Source: Bacteroidetes bacterium HGW-Bacteroidetes-7 (GTDB lineage: Bacteria > Bacteroidota > Bacteroidia > Bacteroidales > UBA932). From it: a DNA stretch of 64,000 nt. Location of the stretch: the NCBI GenBank assembly GCA_002842465.1, contig PHDA01000006.1, forward strand, positions 1 to 64,000. The letters are read 5' to 3'. A program made the translations under genes and the position numbers. The notes beneath the pieces are model-generated. The model saw only the letters and a program-made list of their open reading frames with translations, had not been told where the DNA came from and searched no databases. Below, piece by piece: positions 43,831 to 53,482 of the stretch. The stretch's first letter is position 1. Each line of letters begins with the position of its first letter.

Positions 43831-45738
43831 ATGGACATTATGTTACCTCACCTTGAAGTATTAAAACAATACTGGTCTCACGACTCTTTCAGACCAATGC
43901 AGGAAGAGATAATAATGTCTGTGTTAAATAACAGAGATACTTTAGCCCTTTTGCCTACCGGAGGTGGCAAATCTGTATGTTTCCAGATTCCGGCAATAAT
44001 GAAAGAGGGAATTTGTGTTGTAGTTACTCCCCTTATAGCATTGATGAAAGACCAGGTAGAGAATCTTCGAAAAAAGGGGATAAAGGCACTTGCTGTATAT
44101 TCAGGAATGACATCAGGCGAGATAGATGCAGCTTTTGACAATGCAATTTACGGCAACTATAAGTTTTTGTACCTCTCCCCGGAGAGGCTTAGAAGTGATA
44201 TTTTCAGGGTCCGCCTTGAGAAGATGAATGTGTCGTATCTTGTTGTTGATGAGGCTCATTGCATTTCTGAATGGGGTTACGATTTTCGTCCGGACTATCT
44301 TTTAATAAGAGATGTCATGGAGATTACAGGCCCTATACCCGTTATTGCACTCACAGCAACTGCAACTCCCAAAGTTGCAGCAGATATCGTAGAAAAACTT
44401 GGTTTTCGTGAATCAAATATCATTAAATCAAGCTTTTCGAGAGAGAATCTGGCATACATCGTAAGATATTGTGAAGATAAAAACGGTCAACTTTTAAGAG
44501 TAATACGAGGGGTCAGAGGATCGGGAATTGTGTATGTAAGAGAGAGAAAGAGGGCTGAGGAGGTAGCCCTTTTCCTAAAAGCACAGGGTCTTTCTGCTGA
44601 TTCATATCACGCAGGTTATTCTACAGATTTAAGATCACGTAAACAGGACGACTGGAAGAACGGAATTACTGATATTATAGTCTCTACCAACGCATTCGGC
44701 ATGGGCATTGATAAACCCGACGTAAGATTTGTATGCCATTTTGATCTCCCTGAGTCACTGGAGGCTTATTTTCAGGAGGCAGGAAGGGCCGGTAGAGATG
44801 GTGTAAAGTCATATGCAGTACAACTCTGGAACAACAACGATGTCAAAAGGCTGAAACAGATTGTGAATATCTCTTTCCCGGAGATTGAATATATTAAGGA
44901 CGTTTACCAAAAGCTCTACAAATTCTTTGACTACACCTACGGCACAGGCAAGGGAGATGCTCAGCGATTTAACCTTGTTGAATTTTCACTTAAATACAAA
45001 CTACACGCCGGATCTGTCTATTATGCAATCAAATACATGGAGAGTGAGGGCTACCTTGAGCTGACAGAGGAGTTGGATAATCCGTCAAGAGTAATGTTTA
45101 TTGTAAATAGAGATGAACTATACATGGTTCAGCTAAAAAATGAGTCTCTGGATTCATTTATTAAATCTCTTTTGCGCATTTACACAGGTCTCTTCTCTGA
45201 ATTTGTCTCAATTGACGAAGAGTATATTGCAAGAGTCCTCAGAAACAGCAAAGCAGCTGTAACCTCAATGTTGATGCGTCTCTCAAGAATGGGAATAATG
45301 TCTTATATACCAGGAGCAAGATCGCCGCTTTTAATATTCAACGAAGAGAGGCTGGAGGAGAAGGGAATATATCTGCCGGAAAGCAGATATAACGCAAAAA
45401 AAGATATGCATATGGGAAGAGCAGAATCAGTGATAACCTATGTATCTCAGGATAGCAGCTGTCGCTCTCAGTATCTGCTTGACTATTTTGGGGAGGATAG
45501 CTCACCCGAATGTGGAGAGTGTGATATTTGTATCGAAAACAGAAGGTCTGATGGCAGGTCTAAAGAGATTGAACGACAAATACTTGAGGCGCTAAGTAAC
45601 GGGCCTGTTGAAGTATCCGGGTTCACCTCTTTTATCTCTGCAGAAAACAAAGTGATTATAAGTTCAATAAGAGATATGTGTGACAGAGGAATCCTCAAAA
45701 TTGAGGGAGATACTGTTAAGCTTGCTTCAAAGCGATAA
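43831..45738 (+). CDS. recQ: ATP-dependent DNA helicase RecQ
   Basis: The 635-residue superfamily-2 helicase has Walker A (LLPTGGGKSVCFQIPA), DEAH (VVDEAHCISEWGYDFRPDY), motif IV-VI segments (STNAFGMGIDKPDVRFVCH and QEAGRAGRDG), the RecQ zinc-binding cluster (CGECDIC with an upstream Cys) and a winged helix. The usual HRDC domain seems absent, so it is a short RecQ. It unwinds branched DNA during repair and recombination. The second Met (43840, MLPHLEVL) matches many homologues and may be the true start. Its 3' end overlaps maf by 23 bases. Confidence 0.93.
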   Translation: MDIMLPHLEVLKQYWSHDSFRPMQEEIIMSVLNNRDTLALLPTGGGKSVCFQIPAIMKEGICVVVTPLIALMKDQVENLRKKGIKALAVYSGMTSGEIDAAFDNAIYGNYKFLYLSPERLRSDIFRVRLEKMNVSYLVVDEAHCISEWGYDFRPDYLLIRDVMEITGPIPVIALTATATPKVAADIVEKLGFRESNIIKSSFSRENLAYIVRYCEDKNGQLLRVIRGVRGSGIVYVRERKRAEEVALFLKAQGLSADSYHAGYSTDLRSRKQDDWKNGITDIIVSTNAFGMGIDKPDVRFVCHFDLPESLEAYFQEAGRAGRDGVKSYAVQLWNNNDVKRLKQIVNISFPEIEYIKDVYQKLYKFFDYTYGTGKGDAQRFNLVEFSLKYKLHAGSVYYAIKYMESEGYLELTEELDNPSRVMFIVNRDELYMVQLKNESLDSFIKSLLRIYTGLFSEFVSIDEEYIARVLRNSKAAVTSMLMRLSRMGIMSYIPGARSPLLIFNEERLEEKGIYLPESRYNAKKDMHMGRAESVITYVSQDSSCRSQYLLDYFGEDSSPECGECDICIENRRSDGRSKEIERQILEALSNGPVEVSGFTSFISAENKVIISSIRDMCDRGILKIEGDTVKLASKR

Positions 45739-46327
45739 TAAACTCCTTAAGTTTATCACTAAGTTTCTGAACAGGTAATCCTACAACATTAAAATAGGAG
45801 CCCTCAATCCTTTTAATAGCGGTGTATCCCAGCCAATCCTGAGCTCCATAGCTTCCTGCCTTATCATAGGGGGAATAATTATCCAGGTAATAGTTAATTT
45901 CATCATCATCAATCTCTTTGAACCACACAGTGGTCTCTGCAGAAAATGTAGTTTCCTTTTCTTTTGATCTTAAGGTAACCCCGGTAGAGACAATATGTGA
46001 TCTACCGGAGAGTCTTCTAATCATTTTGAATGCTTCTTCTCTGTCAAGAGGTTTTTCAAGAATCTCTCCCTCACAAATTACCAGAGTATCAGCTGTTATG
46101 ATTATTTCATCATCGTTTAATAATCGGGTAAATGAGTGCGATTTTCTAACAGAGAGCATTAATGGAACATTCAAAGGGTCGAGAGAAGGATCAAATTCCT
46201 CAGATACATTGCCATTAAGTTCTACCTTAAAATCTATTCCTAAACCGGCAAGAAGATGACTCCTCCTTGGAGAGGCTGAGGCTAGAATAATTTTATAATC
46301 TTTAAGCAGGTTGGCTAAAACAGGCAT
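45716..46327 (-). CDS. maf: Maf-like nucleoside triphosphate pyrophosphatase
   Basis: The 203-residue protein has the Maf motifs KIILASASPRRSHLL at the N-terminus, ITADTLVICEGEIL and DKAGSYGAQDWLGYTAIKRI. The family hydrolyses non-canonical or modified nucleoside triphosphates to monophosphates. It is last in a five-gene minus-strand group behind kdsC (17 bases apart). It overlaps recQ tail to tail by 23 bases. Confidence 0.94.
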   Translation of the reverse strand: MPVLANLLKDYKIILASASPRRSHLLAGLGIDFKVELNGNVSEEFDPSLDPLNVPLMLSVRKSHSFTRLLNDDEIIITADTLVICEGEILEKPLDREEAFKMIRRLSGRSHIVSTGVTLRSKEKETTFSAETTVWFKEIDDDEINYYLDNYSPYDKAGSYGAQDWLGYTAIKRIEGSYFNVVGLPVQKLSDKLKEFIIALKQA

Positions 46328-46344
46328 ATTAACATATTTTTTGG

Positions 46345-46869
46345 TTAACCTGAATAGGCCTCAGGATTGGCACTCCATTTACCTTGAATTTTTAGAGTTT
46401 GTTCAATAACATCCCTAACACAGCCTCTGCCACCATTAAACAGAGAGACATATTCGCTCACCTCTTTGACCTCATTAACTGCATCTGCAGGGCATGTTGC
46501 CAATCCACAATTTTTAAGAATTCCAATATCCGGAATATCATCGCCCATAAACAGTACCTCTTCAGGTTTAAGGTTGTGCTTAGAACAAAACTTCATGAAA
46601 TCGGGCATTTTTTTGTGTGATTTGAGATAAATATCCTCTACTCCAAGTGGGGCAAATCTTTTAATAATACTTTCAGATGTACCACCTGTGATAATTGCAA
46701 CAGGAAAGTTGTTTAGAATAGCCATCCTCACAGCATATCCATCCTTCGCATTATGAGAGCGCAAAAGATCACCCGATTCAGTTACTATAACAGTGCTGTC
46801 TGTAAAAACTCCATCTACATCAAAAGCAAATGCTTTAATCTTTGATAATTTTACTTTATAATTGGACAT
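46345..46869 (-). CDS. kdsC: 3-deoxy-D-manno-octulosonate 8-phosphate phosphatase (KdsC-type)
   Basis: The 174-residue HAD C0-type phosphatase lacks a cap and acts as a tetramer. Motif I is FAFDVDGVFTDS, motif II IITGGTSE, motif III SHKKMP and motif IV FMGDDIPDIGIL. It removes phosphate from Kdo8P during lipid A/Kdo synthesis, consistent with a Gram-negative cell. It sits between a DUF2520 gene and maf. Confidence 0.92.
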   Translation of the reverse strand: MSNYKVKLSKIKAFAFDVDGVFTDSTVIVTESGDLLRSHNAKDGYAVRMAILNNFPVAIITGGTSESIIKRFAPLGVEDIYLKSHKKMPDFMKFCSKHNLKPEEVLFMGDDIPDIGILKNCGLATCPADAVNEVKEVSEYVSLFNGGRGCVRDVIEQTLKIQGKWSANPEAYSG

Positions 46870-46895
46870 AAGAACTTAATTTTCTTTATTTTATA

Positions 46896-47783
46896 TTACT
46901 CTTTGTTGGTATTCTTATCATTTACCAATGTTTTTTGCTTCAGTATTAACATTGAAATTGTCTCATAAACAAGCTTATGGTCTTCCATATTCTTGAGTAA
47001 CTCAAGGTGCTTGTCCATTGTTTGATGATCATCTCTTACCGCAGGGCCTGTCTGAACAAGTGAAGGGTGCTCATATAGAAATGCCTTCCTCACAGTCTCA
47101 ATCGCAAGGGGCATTAAAAACATCTGATTTTGCCCTGAAATATCAAATGCCAATCCGGTAAGATAATTGACAAAATTGCTTACAAAAACTGCAGCCGTAT
47201 GCACTTTAAGCCTCTCTTCAGACGAACAGACCTTGTATTCTGATTTTAAAGAGTAACACAGAGAAACAAGCTCTTCCATGACTGCACTATTGTTTGCCTC
47301 AAGAAAAAAAGGAATAAGCCTGAAGTCAACAGGCTTTGTTTTAGATAAGGTCATCAGTGGATAGAAGACTCCATATTGCGGCCAATTGCTAAGCAGGCTT
47401 ATATCAGTTGCTCCGCTTGAATGAAGAACAACAGGTAGGTTGCTGTTTATATTGTATTTAAGTGCCAGGTACATCTTATTTGAAACCTCATTAATGGCGT
47501 TATCTGAGACCGCAAGAATTATAATGTCACTTCCCAAGAGCTCTTCAAAACTATCAGTACCCTTAGTTTCAATAATCTCATCTTTTTTAATGTGATTAAC
47601 AGAAGGTTTATGCTCCAGTATTTCGGGTTTATTTAAAATGTATGCAAGTTTGTTTGCCTCATTCAGGTCTCTTCCGTAAATATTAGGAACAGAGTGACCG
47701 GCACTCTTTAAAGCAATAGAGAGCCTGTAGGCCACATTTCCGCAACCAACAAATGATATCTTATAATGCTTGTGTTTATGCAT
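46896..47783 (-). CDS. Rossmann-like and DUF2520 domain NAD(P)-binding protein
   Basis: The 295-residue protein has an N-terminal ProC-like NADP-binding fold (ISFVGCGNVAYRLSIAL, about 9-25) and a C-terminal DUF2520 domain (VLHSSGATDISLL and GVFYPLMTLS). The family function is unknown. Bacteroidota members often stand next to kdsC and maf, as here. No signal peptide. Confidence 0.87.
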   Translation of the reverse strand: MHKHKHYKISFVGCGNVAYRLSIALKSAGHSVPNIYGRDLNEANKLAYILNKPEILEHKPSVNHIKKDEIIETKGTDSFEELLGSDIIILAVSDNAINEVSNKMYLALKYNINSNLPVVLHSSGATDISLLSNWPQYGVFYPLMTLSKTKPVDFRLIPFFLEANNSAVMEELVSLCYSLKSEYKVCSSEERLKVHTAAVFVSNFVNYLTGLAFDISGQNQMFLMPLAIETVRKAFLYEHPSLVQTGPAVRDDHQTMDKHLELLKNMEDHKLVYETISMLILKQKTLVNDKNTNKE

Positions 47784-47817
47784 TTAATGTATTGCTTTAA
47801 CTATTTACTAATCGCCT

Positions 47818-49194
47818 CTACCTTACACCTTTTGAAAACACGGGAAGACTTTCGTTTCCCTTTTCGCTAACAGACTGAACTCCAAAGAAATAGTTATCTT
47901 TGCTCAAAGGAACCTTTATTTCTGTGCCTTTAACAAAAATCTTTTTTTGCCAAATAGGAGAGTCTGTATCTCTTATTAACAGATAGTATCCGTCAGGTTT
48001 GGGACCCTTCACTGGCTCTTTCCACGAAATATCTGTAAAATTTGAAAGGGATGAAACATTTGTAGAGACATTGAGTGGCTCATACGGTGCAAGGGCTAGG
48101 TTCATTAGTGAAGATAGATTTACAGAGGTGTTCTTGCGAAGATATTCAAAATCGACACCTTCAATTACATCTCCGTATTGTTTTCCGTCTCTAACCTCTG
48201 TCTTTTGATGAGTTCTGTCGTAGTTTTCGTAGAATTCACAAATTCTCACCGCCGTAAAACCCTTTCTGTTGAATGGAGTATGGTCTCCACCTCTTCCGTA
48301 GCGGTCATTACGGTAAATGAGTTTAACAATAAGATTATGTGTATAACGCTCTCCGCTCTCTTTAACATATCTCGCAAGCTGTCTGGAAGGGGAGTCATTC
48401 TCTGCAGAGTTAAAAAGCCTCTCTCTTGCCTGTGCCTCGTTTTCGGTAAACGGGATATTCTCCGAAAAGACTCTGACTATAGAATTGTTTCTTATATCAG
48501 TATCACTGGAATGGCTGTTGCTTATCATATCGTTGTTTAATACAGCAATAAGATTCCACTTTTCATCCTGAGCAAGCTGAGCCATATGGGCAGCGCCCAA
48601 AAGTCCGTGCTCTTCTCCAGAAAGGAACATAAGTTTAATTGTAGCGCCAAACTCTTTACCGGCAAGAATTCTTGCTATCTCCAACAAAGCAGCAACACCG
48701 CTTCCGTCATCATTTGCCCCCGGAGCATATGTTGTAGAGTCGGTGTTATCTTCCGAGCGACTGTCATAATGAGCAAGAAGAGCAATAACTCTGTCATCCG
48801 AAGAGTTGCCTTTAATAGTTGCAACAACATTTGTAAGAGTTATTTCCCTGCCCAGACGTGTTCCGGCTCCTCCCGCTTTGTAATTCACTCTCTCAACAGT
48901 AAAACGGCTGTCAGATTTTGCATATTCTTTTAATTTGTTCTCCAGATAAGTTGCTGCAGCTCCAATTCCAAAATCAGTTCTGCTTTGAGTACTTAGGTTG
49001 TGACGAGTATGAAATTTAAGCAAACCAGAGATGTTATCCATCATATTATCTGTAGATATCTCGTTTACAGCAGCCTCAATTCTAGGATCTTTGTTTATGA
49101 TAGTCTGCGAAAAAGCAGTGTTGACATGAAAAAGAACAAATGCTAAAAGCAATGTTCCTTTTATAAATTTCCAGTTTGAATATTTGTTCTTCAT
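47818..49194 (-). CDS. M28-family zinc aminopeptidase with C-terminal fibronectin-III-like domain
   Basis: The 458-residue exported peptidase has a signal peptide (about 1-30, AFSQT). The M28 zinc ligands are visible: LLAHYDSR, GANDDGSG, SGEEHGLLG, LNNDMI and GGDHTPF. A C-terminal beta domain (about 370-458) has the FTDISWKEP...DGYYLLIRDTD strand pattern of fibronectin type III, as in some secreted M28 enzymes. It removes N-terminal amino acids from peptides. The gene lies 34 bases before the DUF2520 gene in the same direction. Confidence 0.89.
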   Translation of the reverse strand: MKNKYSNWKFIKGTLLLAFVLFHVNTAFSQTIINKDPRIEAAVNEISTDNMMDNISGLLKFHTRHNLSTQSRTDFGIGAAATYLENKLKEYAKSDSRFTVERVNYKAGGAGTRLGREITLTNVVATIKGNSSDDRVIALLAHYDSRSEDNTDSTTYAPGANDDGSGVAALLEIARILAGKEFGATIKLMFLSGEEHGLLGAAHMAQLAQDEKWNLIAVLNNDMISNSHSSDTDIRNNSIVRVFSENIPFTENEAQARERLFNSAENDSPSRQLARYVKESGERYTHNLIVKLIYRNDRYGRGGDHTPFNRKGFTAVRICEFYENYDRTHQKTEVRDGKQYGDVIEGVDFEYLRKNTSVNLSSLMNLALAPYEPLNVSTNVSSLSNFTDISWKEPVKGPKPDGYYLLIRDTDSPIWQKKIFVKGTEIKVPLSKDNYFFGVQSVSEKGNESLPVFSKGVR

Positions 49195-49238
49195 ATTGAG
49201 GAGTTTAAGTTTAGCATTATGTTGATTTACTTATGTTA

Positions 49239-50501
49239 CTAAATTTCTGACATATACTTCATGACCCTTTTAAGTACCTTTTTGTTTTTGCCTGGAATCA
49301 GAATTGTGTGGTTACCCAGATACGAATTCAGGTAATCATCCATGTCATCATCCGATTTAAAGATAAACTTAATTTGAGTTCTGCATCTTTCAATAACAGA
49401 TGTGTTTTGAACCACCTCTCCTTCAAATAGATAAAACTTATTTAGTTTTTCGCCGGCACATTTAAACAGGTTGTATTTACCTAATGACATTTTTGCCTTA
49501 ACTCCAATTCCCAATTTTGATTCATAGTGGCTTGTAAGGGTATAACCTTCCGACAAAGATAGTGGAGCTGTGCAATGTGCGAAATCGATACTGTTGTCAA
49601 CCCTTTCAATTGAAGCAGGATTTGCCATAAAAGAAATTTTACCGCAGAATACTCTTGAAATTATCATACTCCACATCGAAGGTATATCACCTTCGCATCC
49701 GGCTGTAATACCATTATCGTTAAGTAAAGCAAGGGCCAGACAAGCTGTTGTATTGCATGGGACAAGGATATCAAAACACTTAATGGTGAGAGAGGTCAGT
49801 TTGTGTTTCTTACAGTATTTTAAAAGTACATTATAGAATCGTACAGCATCTTTTAGTGTCTCTTCGTTGGTGTGCATATCCAGACGAGATGCAATTTCGA
49901 GAGCAAAATCTGTGACCGAAGCATCCTTAACGCTCTCCTTTTCGAAATCCTTAATCAATTCCTGCGGATCAATTTCAATGAATGTGACTCCATATTTTTC
50001 TCCAATATACTCTTTATCAATTTTTGAAGAGATAAGCCATGGAGATTCTCCTCCAATCAGCCCGATTCTCTCGTGTTTTAACTGAGAAAAGCCGCTCTGA
50101 ATAACATCTGTATAATCAAGCTCTTCGAGTATCTCCTCAATTACCTTCCTTGAGGGTTCTGCCGGAAAAACAATATGTTTATGCATAATGTTATTGTTGT
50201 GCATCCATGAACAAATCTCTAGTGATGCCGCAAGCGAGTTGTGATATGAATCACTCAGAATAACAACAGGTTGAGGTATCAACTTATGGATTTTCAGAAA
50301 GAGCTCCTCAGTACCGCCGGTTGCAATAAACAGAACCGTGTACCCTTCCGGCTGCAACCCGGTTAATATTTGATCGTATGAGAACTCTTTTGCTACAAAG
50401 TGAGACCGCAAAACCGGCAGTATATCTCTATTAGAAGTTATCTCCTGTGAATTGCCGTGAAGAGGCGAGGCGAGTGTAATTATGTTAAGTGTTTTCTCCA
50501 T
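49239..50501 (-). CDS. L-fucose/L-arabinose isomerase-related protein (COG2407-like), unknown substrate
   Basis: The 420-residue cytoplasmic protein resembles the isomerase-related group COG2407. The N-terminal part is Rossmann-like (VLFIATGGTEELFLKIHKL, RIGLIGGESPW). The C-terminal part has a metal/substrate-like signature (AGCEGDIPSMWSMII, followed by FMANPASIERVDNSIDFAHC). It might isomerise a sugar, but the closest family members are not all active, so no substrate is assigned. The track start at 50546 adds 15 residues before ATG 50501 (MEKTLNIITL), which fits the family better. It probably leads the M28-DUF2520-kdsC-maf group. Confidence 0.6.
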   Translation of the reverse strand: MEKTLNIITLASPLHGNSQEITSNRDILPVLRSHFVAKEFSYDQILTGLQPEGYTVLFIATGGTEELFLKIHKLIPQPVVILSDSYHNSLAASLEICSWMHNNNIMHKHIVFPAEPSRKVIEEILEELDYTDVIQSGFSQLKHERIGLIGGESPWLISSKIDKEYIGEKYGVTFIEIDPQELIKDFEKESVKDASVTDFALEIASRLDMHTNEETLKDAVRFYNVLLKYCKKHKLTSLTIKCFDILVPCNTTACLALALLNDNGITAGCEGDIPSMWSMIISRVFCGKISFMANPASIERVDNSIDFAHCTAPLSLSEGYTLTSHYESKLGIGVKAKMSLGKYNLFKCAGEKLNKFYLFEGEVVQNTSVIERCRTQIKFIFKSDDDMDDYLNSYLGNHTILIPGKNKKVLKRVMKYMSEI

Positions 50502-50543
50502 TTTTCTAATTATATCGGACAAAATTGCCGTAGTTATATCTAA

Positions 50544-50551
50544 CAAAGTTA
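50544..50551 (-). promoter_or_regulatory. -7 element for the isomerase-like gene
   Basis: On the minus strand TAACTTTG fits TAnnTTTG and lies 42 bases before ATG 50501. It is the same octamer as in the sigma and valS promoters. A TTTG at 50567-50570 is only 15 bases upstream, shorter than usual. The rest of the 50502-50720 divergent gap is AT-rich with no further element that I can identify. Confidence 0.42.
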
Positions 50552-50720
50552 AAAAATTATCGCGATCAAACTTTTGTTTGTAATTTCAACCCGTTTTTAA
50601 GTTATTCTTAAGCCTGAAAACCTACACTTCACTTTTTTGCCATTAATATAACATCAACAATTAAAGTAAATAAACAAAAACCAATATAAACGGTTATTAA
50701 TAAGATAAAAAGTTCAAAAA

Positions 50721-51629
50721 ATGTCGCAAGACCATACACATAAGCACAGTGCAAATAGCAACAGCACAAAAAACATTGTTTACGCATTTGTTTTAAACCT
50801 ATCATTTGCGCTGATGGAGCTGGTTGGAGGGCTTTTAACAAATTCGGTGGCAATTCTCTCTGACGCTGTGCACGATTTTGGAGACTCTTTGTCACTTGGA
50901 GTTGCCTGGTATCTTCAAAAGTATTCGCAGAAGAGGGGAGACCGTTTCTACTCGTATGGTTATAAGAGGTTTTCACTGCTTGGTTCAATTTTTATTTCGC
51001 TGGTTCTTGCAATCGGTTCGGTATTTATTGTTCAGGAGAGCGTGAAGAGAATTATTGAACCTCAACAAGCGCATGCTCCGGGGATGATTTTGCTTGCTAT
51101 AATAGGGATAATTGTGAACGGAGCGGCAGTATTGCGTTTGAAACATGGTACGAGCCACAATGAAAAGGCTGTTTTACTTCATATGATGGAGGATGTTTTG
51201 GGATGGATAGCTGTATTTATTGGAGCAGTTCTCATGTATTTCTTTGATCTTCCTTTCCTTGACCCTCTGATGTCATTGATAATTACCGCCTGGGTTCTTT
51301 GGAATGTTTATCGCAATCTCAAAAATACCGTAAAAATAATGCTTCAGGAGGTTCCCAAGAGTGTGAATATTGAGGAACTTGAAGGCCGATTACTTTCAAT
51401 TAAAGAAATTACCTCTGTTCACGACCTGCATATTTGGAGTCTTGACGGAGAAAACCACATATTGACACTTCACGTTGTGGTTGCGGATGAAACCGATTCA
51501 TTAACAATTTGCAATCTAAAGGAGAGGGTGCGTGAGATTACATCCTCGTCAGGAATAGATCACATTACAATTGAGGTTGAACGCTCAGGAGAGGCCGACA
51601 ACTGCAAATACACAAACTTCTGCGGGTAA
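50721..51629 (+). CDS. Cation diffusion facilitator (CzcD/ZitB-like) zinc efflux transporter
   Basis: The 302-residue inner-membrane protein has a His-containing N-terminus (HTHKHSAN), six membrane segments and a cytoplasmic C-terminal domain (DLHIWSLDGENHILTLHVVV). The transport-site motifs are ILSDAVHDFGDSLSLG and MMEDVLGWIAVF: the first gives D-x3-D-like ligands, and in the second the usual HxxxD is M-x-E-D/HMMED. It should export Zn2+ or similar metals in exchange for protons. It is a single-gene unit, divergent from the isomerase-like gene. Confidence 0.9.
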   Translation: MSQDHTHKHSANSNSTKNIVYAFVLNLSFALMELVGGLLTNSVAILSDAVHDFGDSLSLGVAWYLQKYSQKRGDRFYSYGYKRFSLLGSIFISLVLAIGSVFIVQESVKRIIEPQQAHAPGMILLAIIGIIVNGAAVLRLKHGTSHNEKAVLLHMMEDVLGWIAVFIGAVLMYFFDLPFLDPLMSLIITAWVLWNVYRNLKNTVKIMLQEVPKSVNIEELEGRLLSIKEITSVHDLHIWSLDGENHILTLHVVVADETDSLTICNLKERVREITSSSGIDHITIEVERSGEADNCKYTNFCG

Positions 51630-51661
51630 TGTCTAACTGCCTTGGTGTACACTACGAAGAA

Positions 51662-51695
51662 AACGAGCCAATTCTGTAGTTAGAATCGGCTCGTT
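51662..51695. terminator. Hairpin between the CDF gene and acyl-CoA dehydrogenase gene
   Basis: AACGAGCCAATTCT-GTAGTT-AGAATCGGCTCGTT forms a 14-bp stem with one mismatch. In the minus direction a TTTTCTT tract follows, so it can end the acyl-CoA dehydrogenase operon. In the plus direction the T tract is weak. It lies between the converging stops at 51629 and 51754. Confidence 0.75.
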
Positions 51696-51753
51696 CGTAT
51701 TATACCATGTGTAAATATTTGCAGTAAACTATCTTAGAGAAACTCGCAGTGGT

Positions 51754-53481
51754 TTACGCCTCCTTTACGTGTTCCTCTTTAACGGCCTGGAATGCGCTAA
51801 GCTGGAATGGTGAGAAGTTCTTCAGATAGCTGAATCTTTCGTCATTCCATGATTGAGCTTTAGTAATGTATATTTGCGCTGAGTTGTCAAAGCTGGAGTC
51901 AATCTGAGCGTCATTAAGCAGAAGATATGACATTGCTATGTGCGCAGCCATCTCTACAAGTCGCCTTGCGTGGAAATCGATGTATTCGTTGTCTTTGCCA
52001 ACAAGCATTTCGACAGCCTTCTCATATTGATTTGTCATTTCGACAAGTATCTTTTTGAGCTGCTCGTACTCTGCCTTAACAGGCTTACTCTCATATTCAC
52101 GAAGCTGTCCAAGGTAGCCACCGTTGGTAACATATCTCTGAGCTGCTACAACCTGTAGTTGTGAAGTACCTTCATAGATGGTTGTAATTCGGGCATCTCT
52201 GTAGATACGCTCAATAGGGTAGTCCTTCATAAAGCCCGAGCCACCATGAATCTGAAGAGAGTCGTATGCATTCTGATTTGAATACTCCGATGCCATAAGC
52301 TTGAGCATTGGGGTAAACATATCTGCTAATTTTTGGAACTGTTTTGATTCAGTTCTCTCCTCGGGAGTGAGCTTTCTTGTCTCAGCAACAAAGCCATACG
52401 ATTTATATACATCAACAAATCTTGTTGTTTCATAAAGCAGTGCCCTTGAAGCCTGTAACTTGGCCTTAATCACAGCAAGCATTTCATAAACTGCCGGAAA
52501 CTGAATTATGGGTTTGCCAAATTGAGCTCTCTCATGAGCATATTTAAGTGCCTCACGGTATGCAGCTTCTGAAATACCAACAGACTGTGCACCAACACCA
52601 AGTCTGGCACCATTCATAAGAGACATCACATACTTGATAAGACCCATTCTGCGTTCACCTACCAGTTTGGCAGGAGCGTTTGCAAATACCAGTTCACAAG
52701 TAGGTGATCCCTTTATTCCAAGTTTGTTCTCTATTCTTCTTACAGTAACACCTCCCCATTTTTGATCATGAACAAAGTAAGAGAGACCTCTGCCGTCAGT
52801 AGTGTTTTCTTCTGAACGAGCAAGAACCAGTTTAATCTGTGCATCACCGTTTGTGATAAACCTTTTAACTCCATTCAGGTACCACATACCATCCTTTTCG
52901 TTAAGTGTAGCCTTAAGCATAACTGCCTGAAGGTCACTACCGGCATCCGGCTCAGTAAGGTCCATAGAACAGGTTTCCCCTTGATGAATTCTAGGAAGAA
53001 ACTCCTCTTTAATCTCTTCAGTAGCAAATTCGTGAATAGTTTCGGCACAATCCTGAAGACCCCAGATATTGGCAAATCCCGCATCGGCTCTTGCAACTAT
53101 CTCGGCAGCCATAACGTATGGAACCATTGAAAAATTAAGTCCTCCAAACTCTCTTGGCAGAGACATTCCATAAAGGCCTGCCTGAGTGAGGGTATCCTGG
53201 TTTTGCTGAGTACCTTTTGCATAAGTTACCCTTCCGTTCTCATGATGAGGGCCGGAGTGGTCAACCTCTTCGGAATTTGGAAAGATTACATCACCGCAAA
53301 TCTCTCCAAGTATCTCCATAACCTTGTCATATGAGTCAACTGTATCTTCGAAAGATGAAGGTGCATAGTCAATATTTCCAGAGTCTTTAAAATCCTGTTC
53401 CTTGAGTCTCACTATTTTAGACATCAAAGGATGACTGAACTGAAATTTTAAATCGTTATTATCTTTATAAAAATTGGCCAT
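51754..53481 (-). CDS. Acyl-CoA dehydrogenase
   Basis: The 575-residue flavoenzyme has MDLTEPDAGSDLQAVML, GIKGSPTCEL, YAHERAQFGKPIIQFPAV and RITTIYEGTSQLQ, where Glu of YEGTSQ is the catalytic base. A C-terminal extension (about 460-575) is longer than in short-chain enzymes but usual in Bacteroidota homologues. Electrons go to the electron-transfer flavoprotein encoded upstream (1-base gap). It could run in beta-oxidation or, with bifurcating Etf, in butyryl-CoA-type reduction; sequence does not decide. Confidence 0.93.
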   Translation of the reverse strand: MANFYKDNNDLKFQFSHPLMSKIVRLKEQDFKDSGNIDYAPSSFEDTVDSYDKVMEILGEICGDVIFPNSEEVDHSGPHHENGRVTYAKGTQQNQDTLTQAGLYGMSLPREFGGLNFSMVPYVMAAEIVARADAGFANIWGLQDCAETIHEFATEEIKEEFLPRIHQGETCSMDLTEPDAGSDLQAVMLKATLNEKDGMWYLNGVKRFITNGDAQIKLVLARSEENTTDGRGLSYFVHDQKWGGVTVRRIENKLGIKGSPTCELVFANAPAKLVGERRMGLIKYVMSLMNGARLGVGAQSVGISEAAYREALKYAHERAQFGKPIIQFPAVYEMLAVIKAKLQASRALLYETTRFVDVYKSYGFVAETRKLTPEERTESKQFQKLADMFTPMLKLMASEYSNQNAYDSLQIHGGSGFMKDYPIERIYRDARITTIYEGTSQLQVVAAQRYVTNGGYLGQLREYESKPVKAEYEQLKKILVEMTNQYEKAVEMLVGKDNEYIDFHARRLVEMAAHIAMSYLLLNDAQIDSSFDNSAQIYITKAQSWNDERFSYLKNFSPFQLSAFQAVKEEHVKEA

Positions 53482-53482
53482 A

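Noticed and set aside
50502-50988. 119-aa ORF (50629-50988, minus) across the isomerase-CDF gap
   Set aside because: Most of it is antisense to the CDF transporter gene. The remainder is AT-rich gap sequence with no similarity that I recognise.
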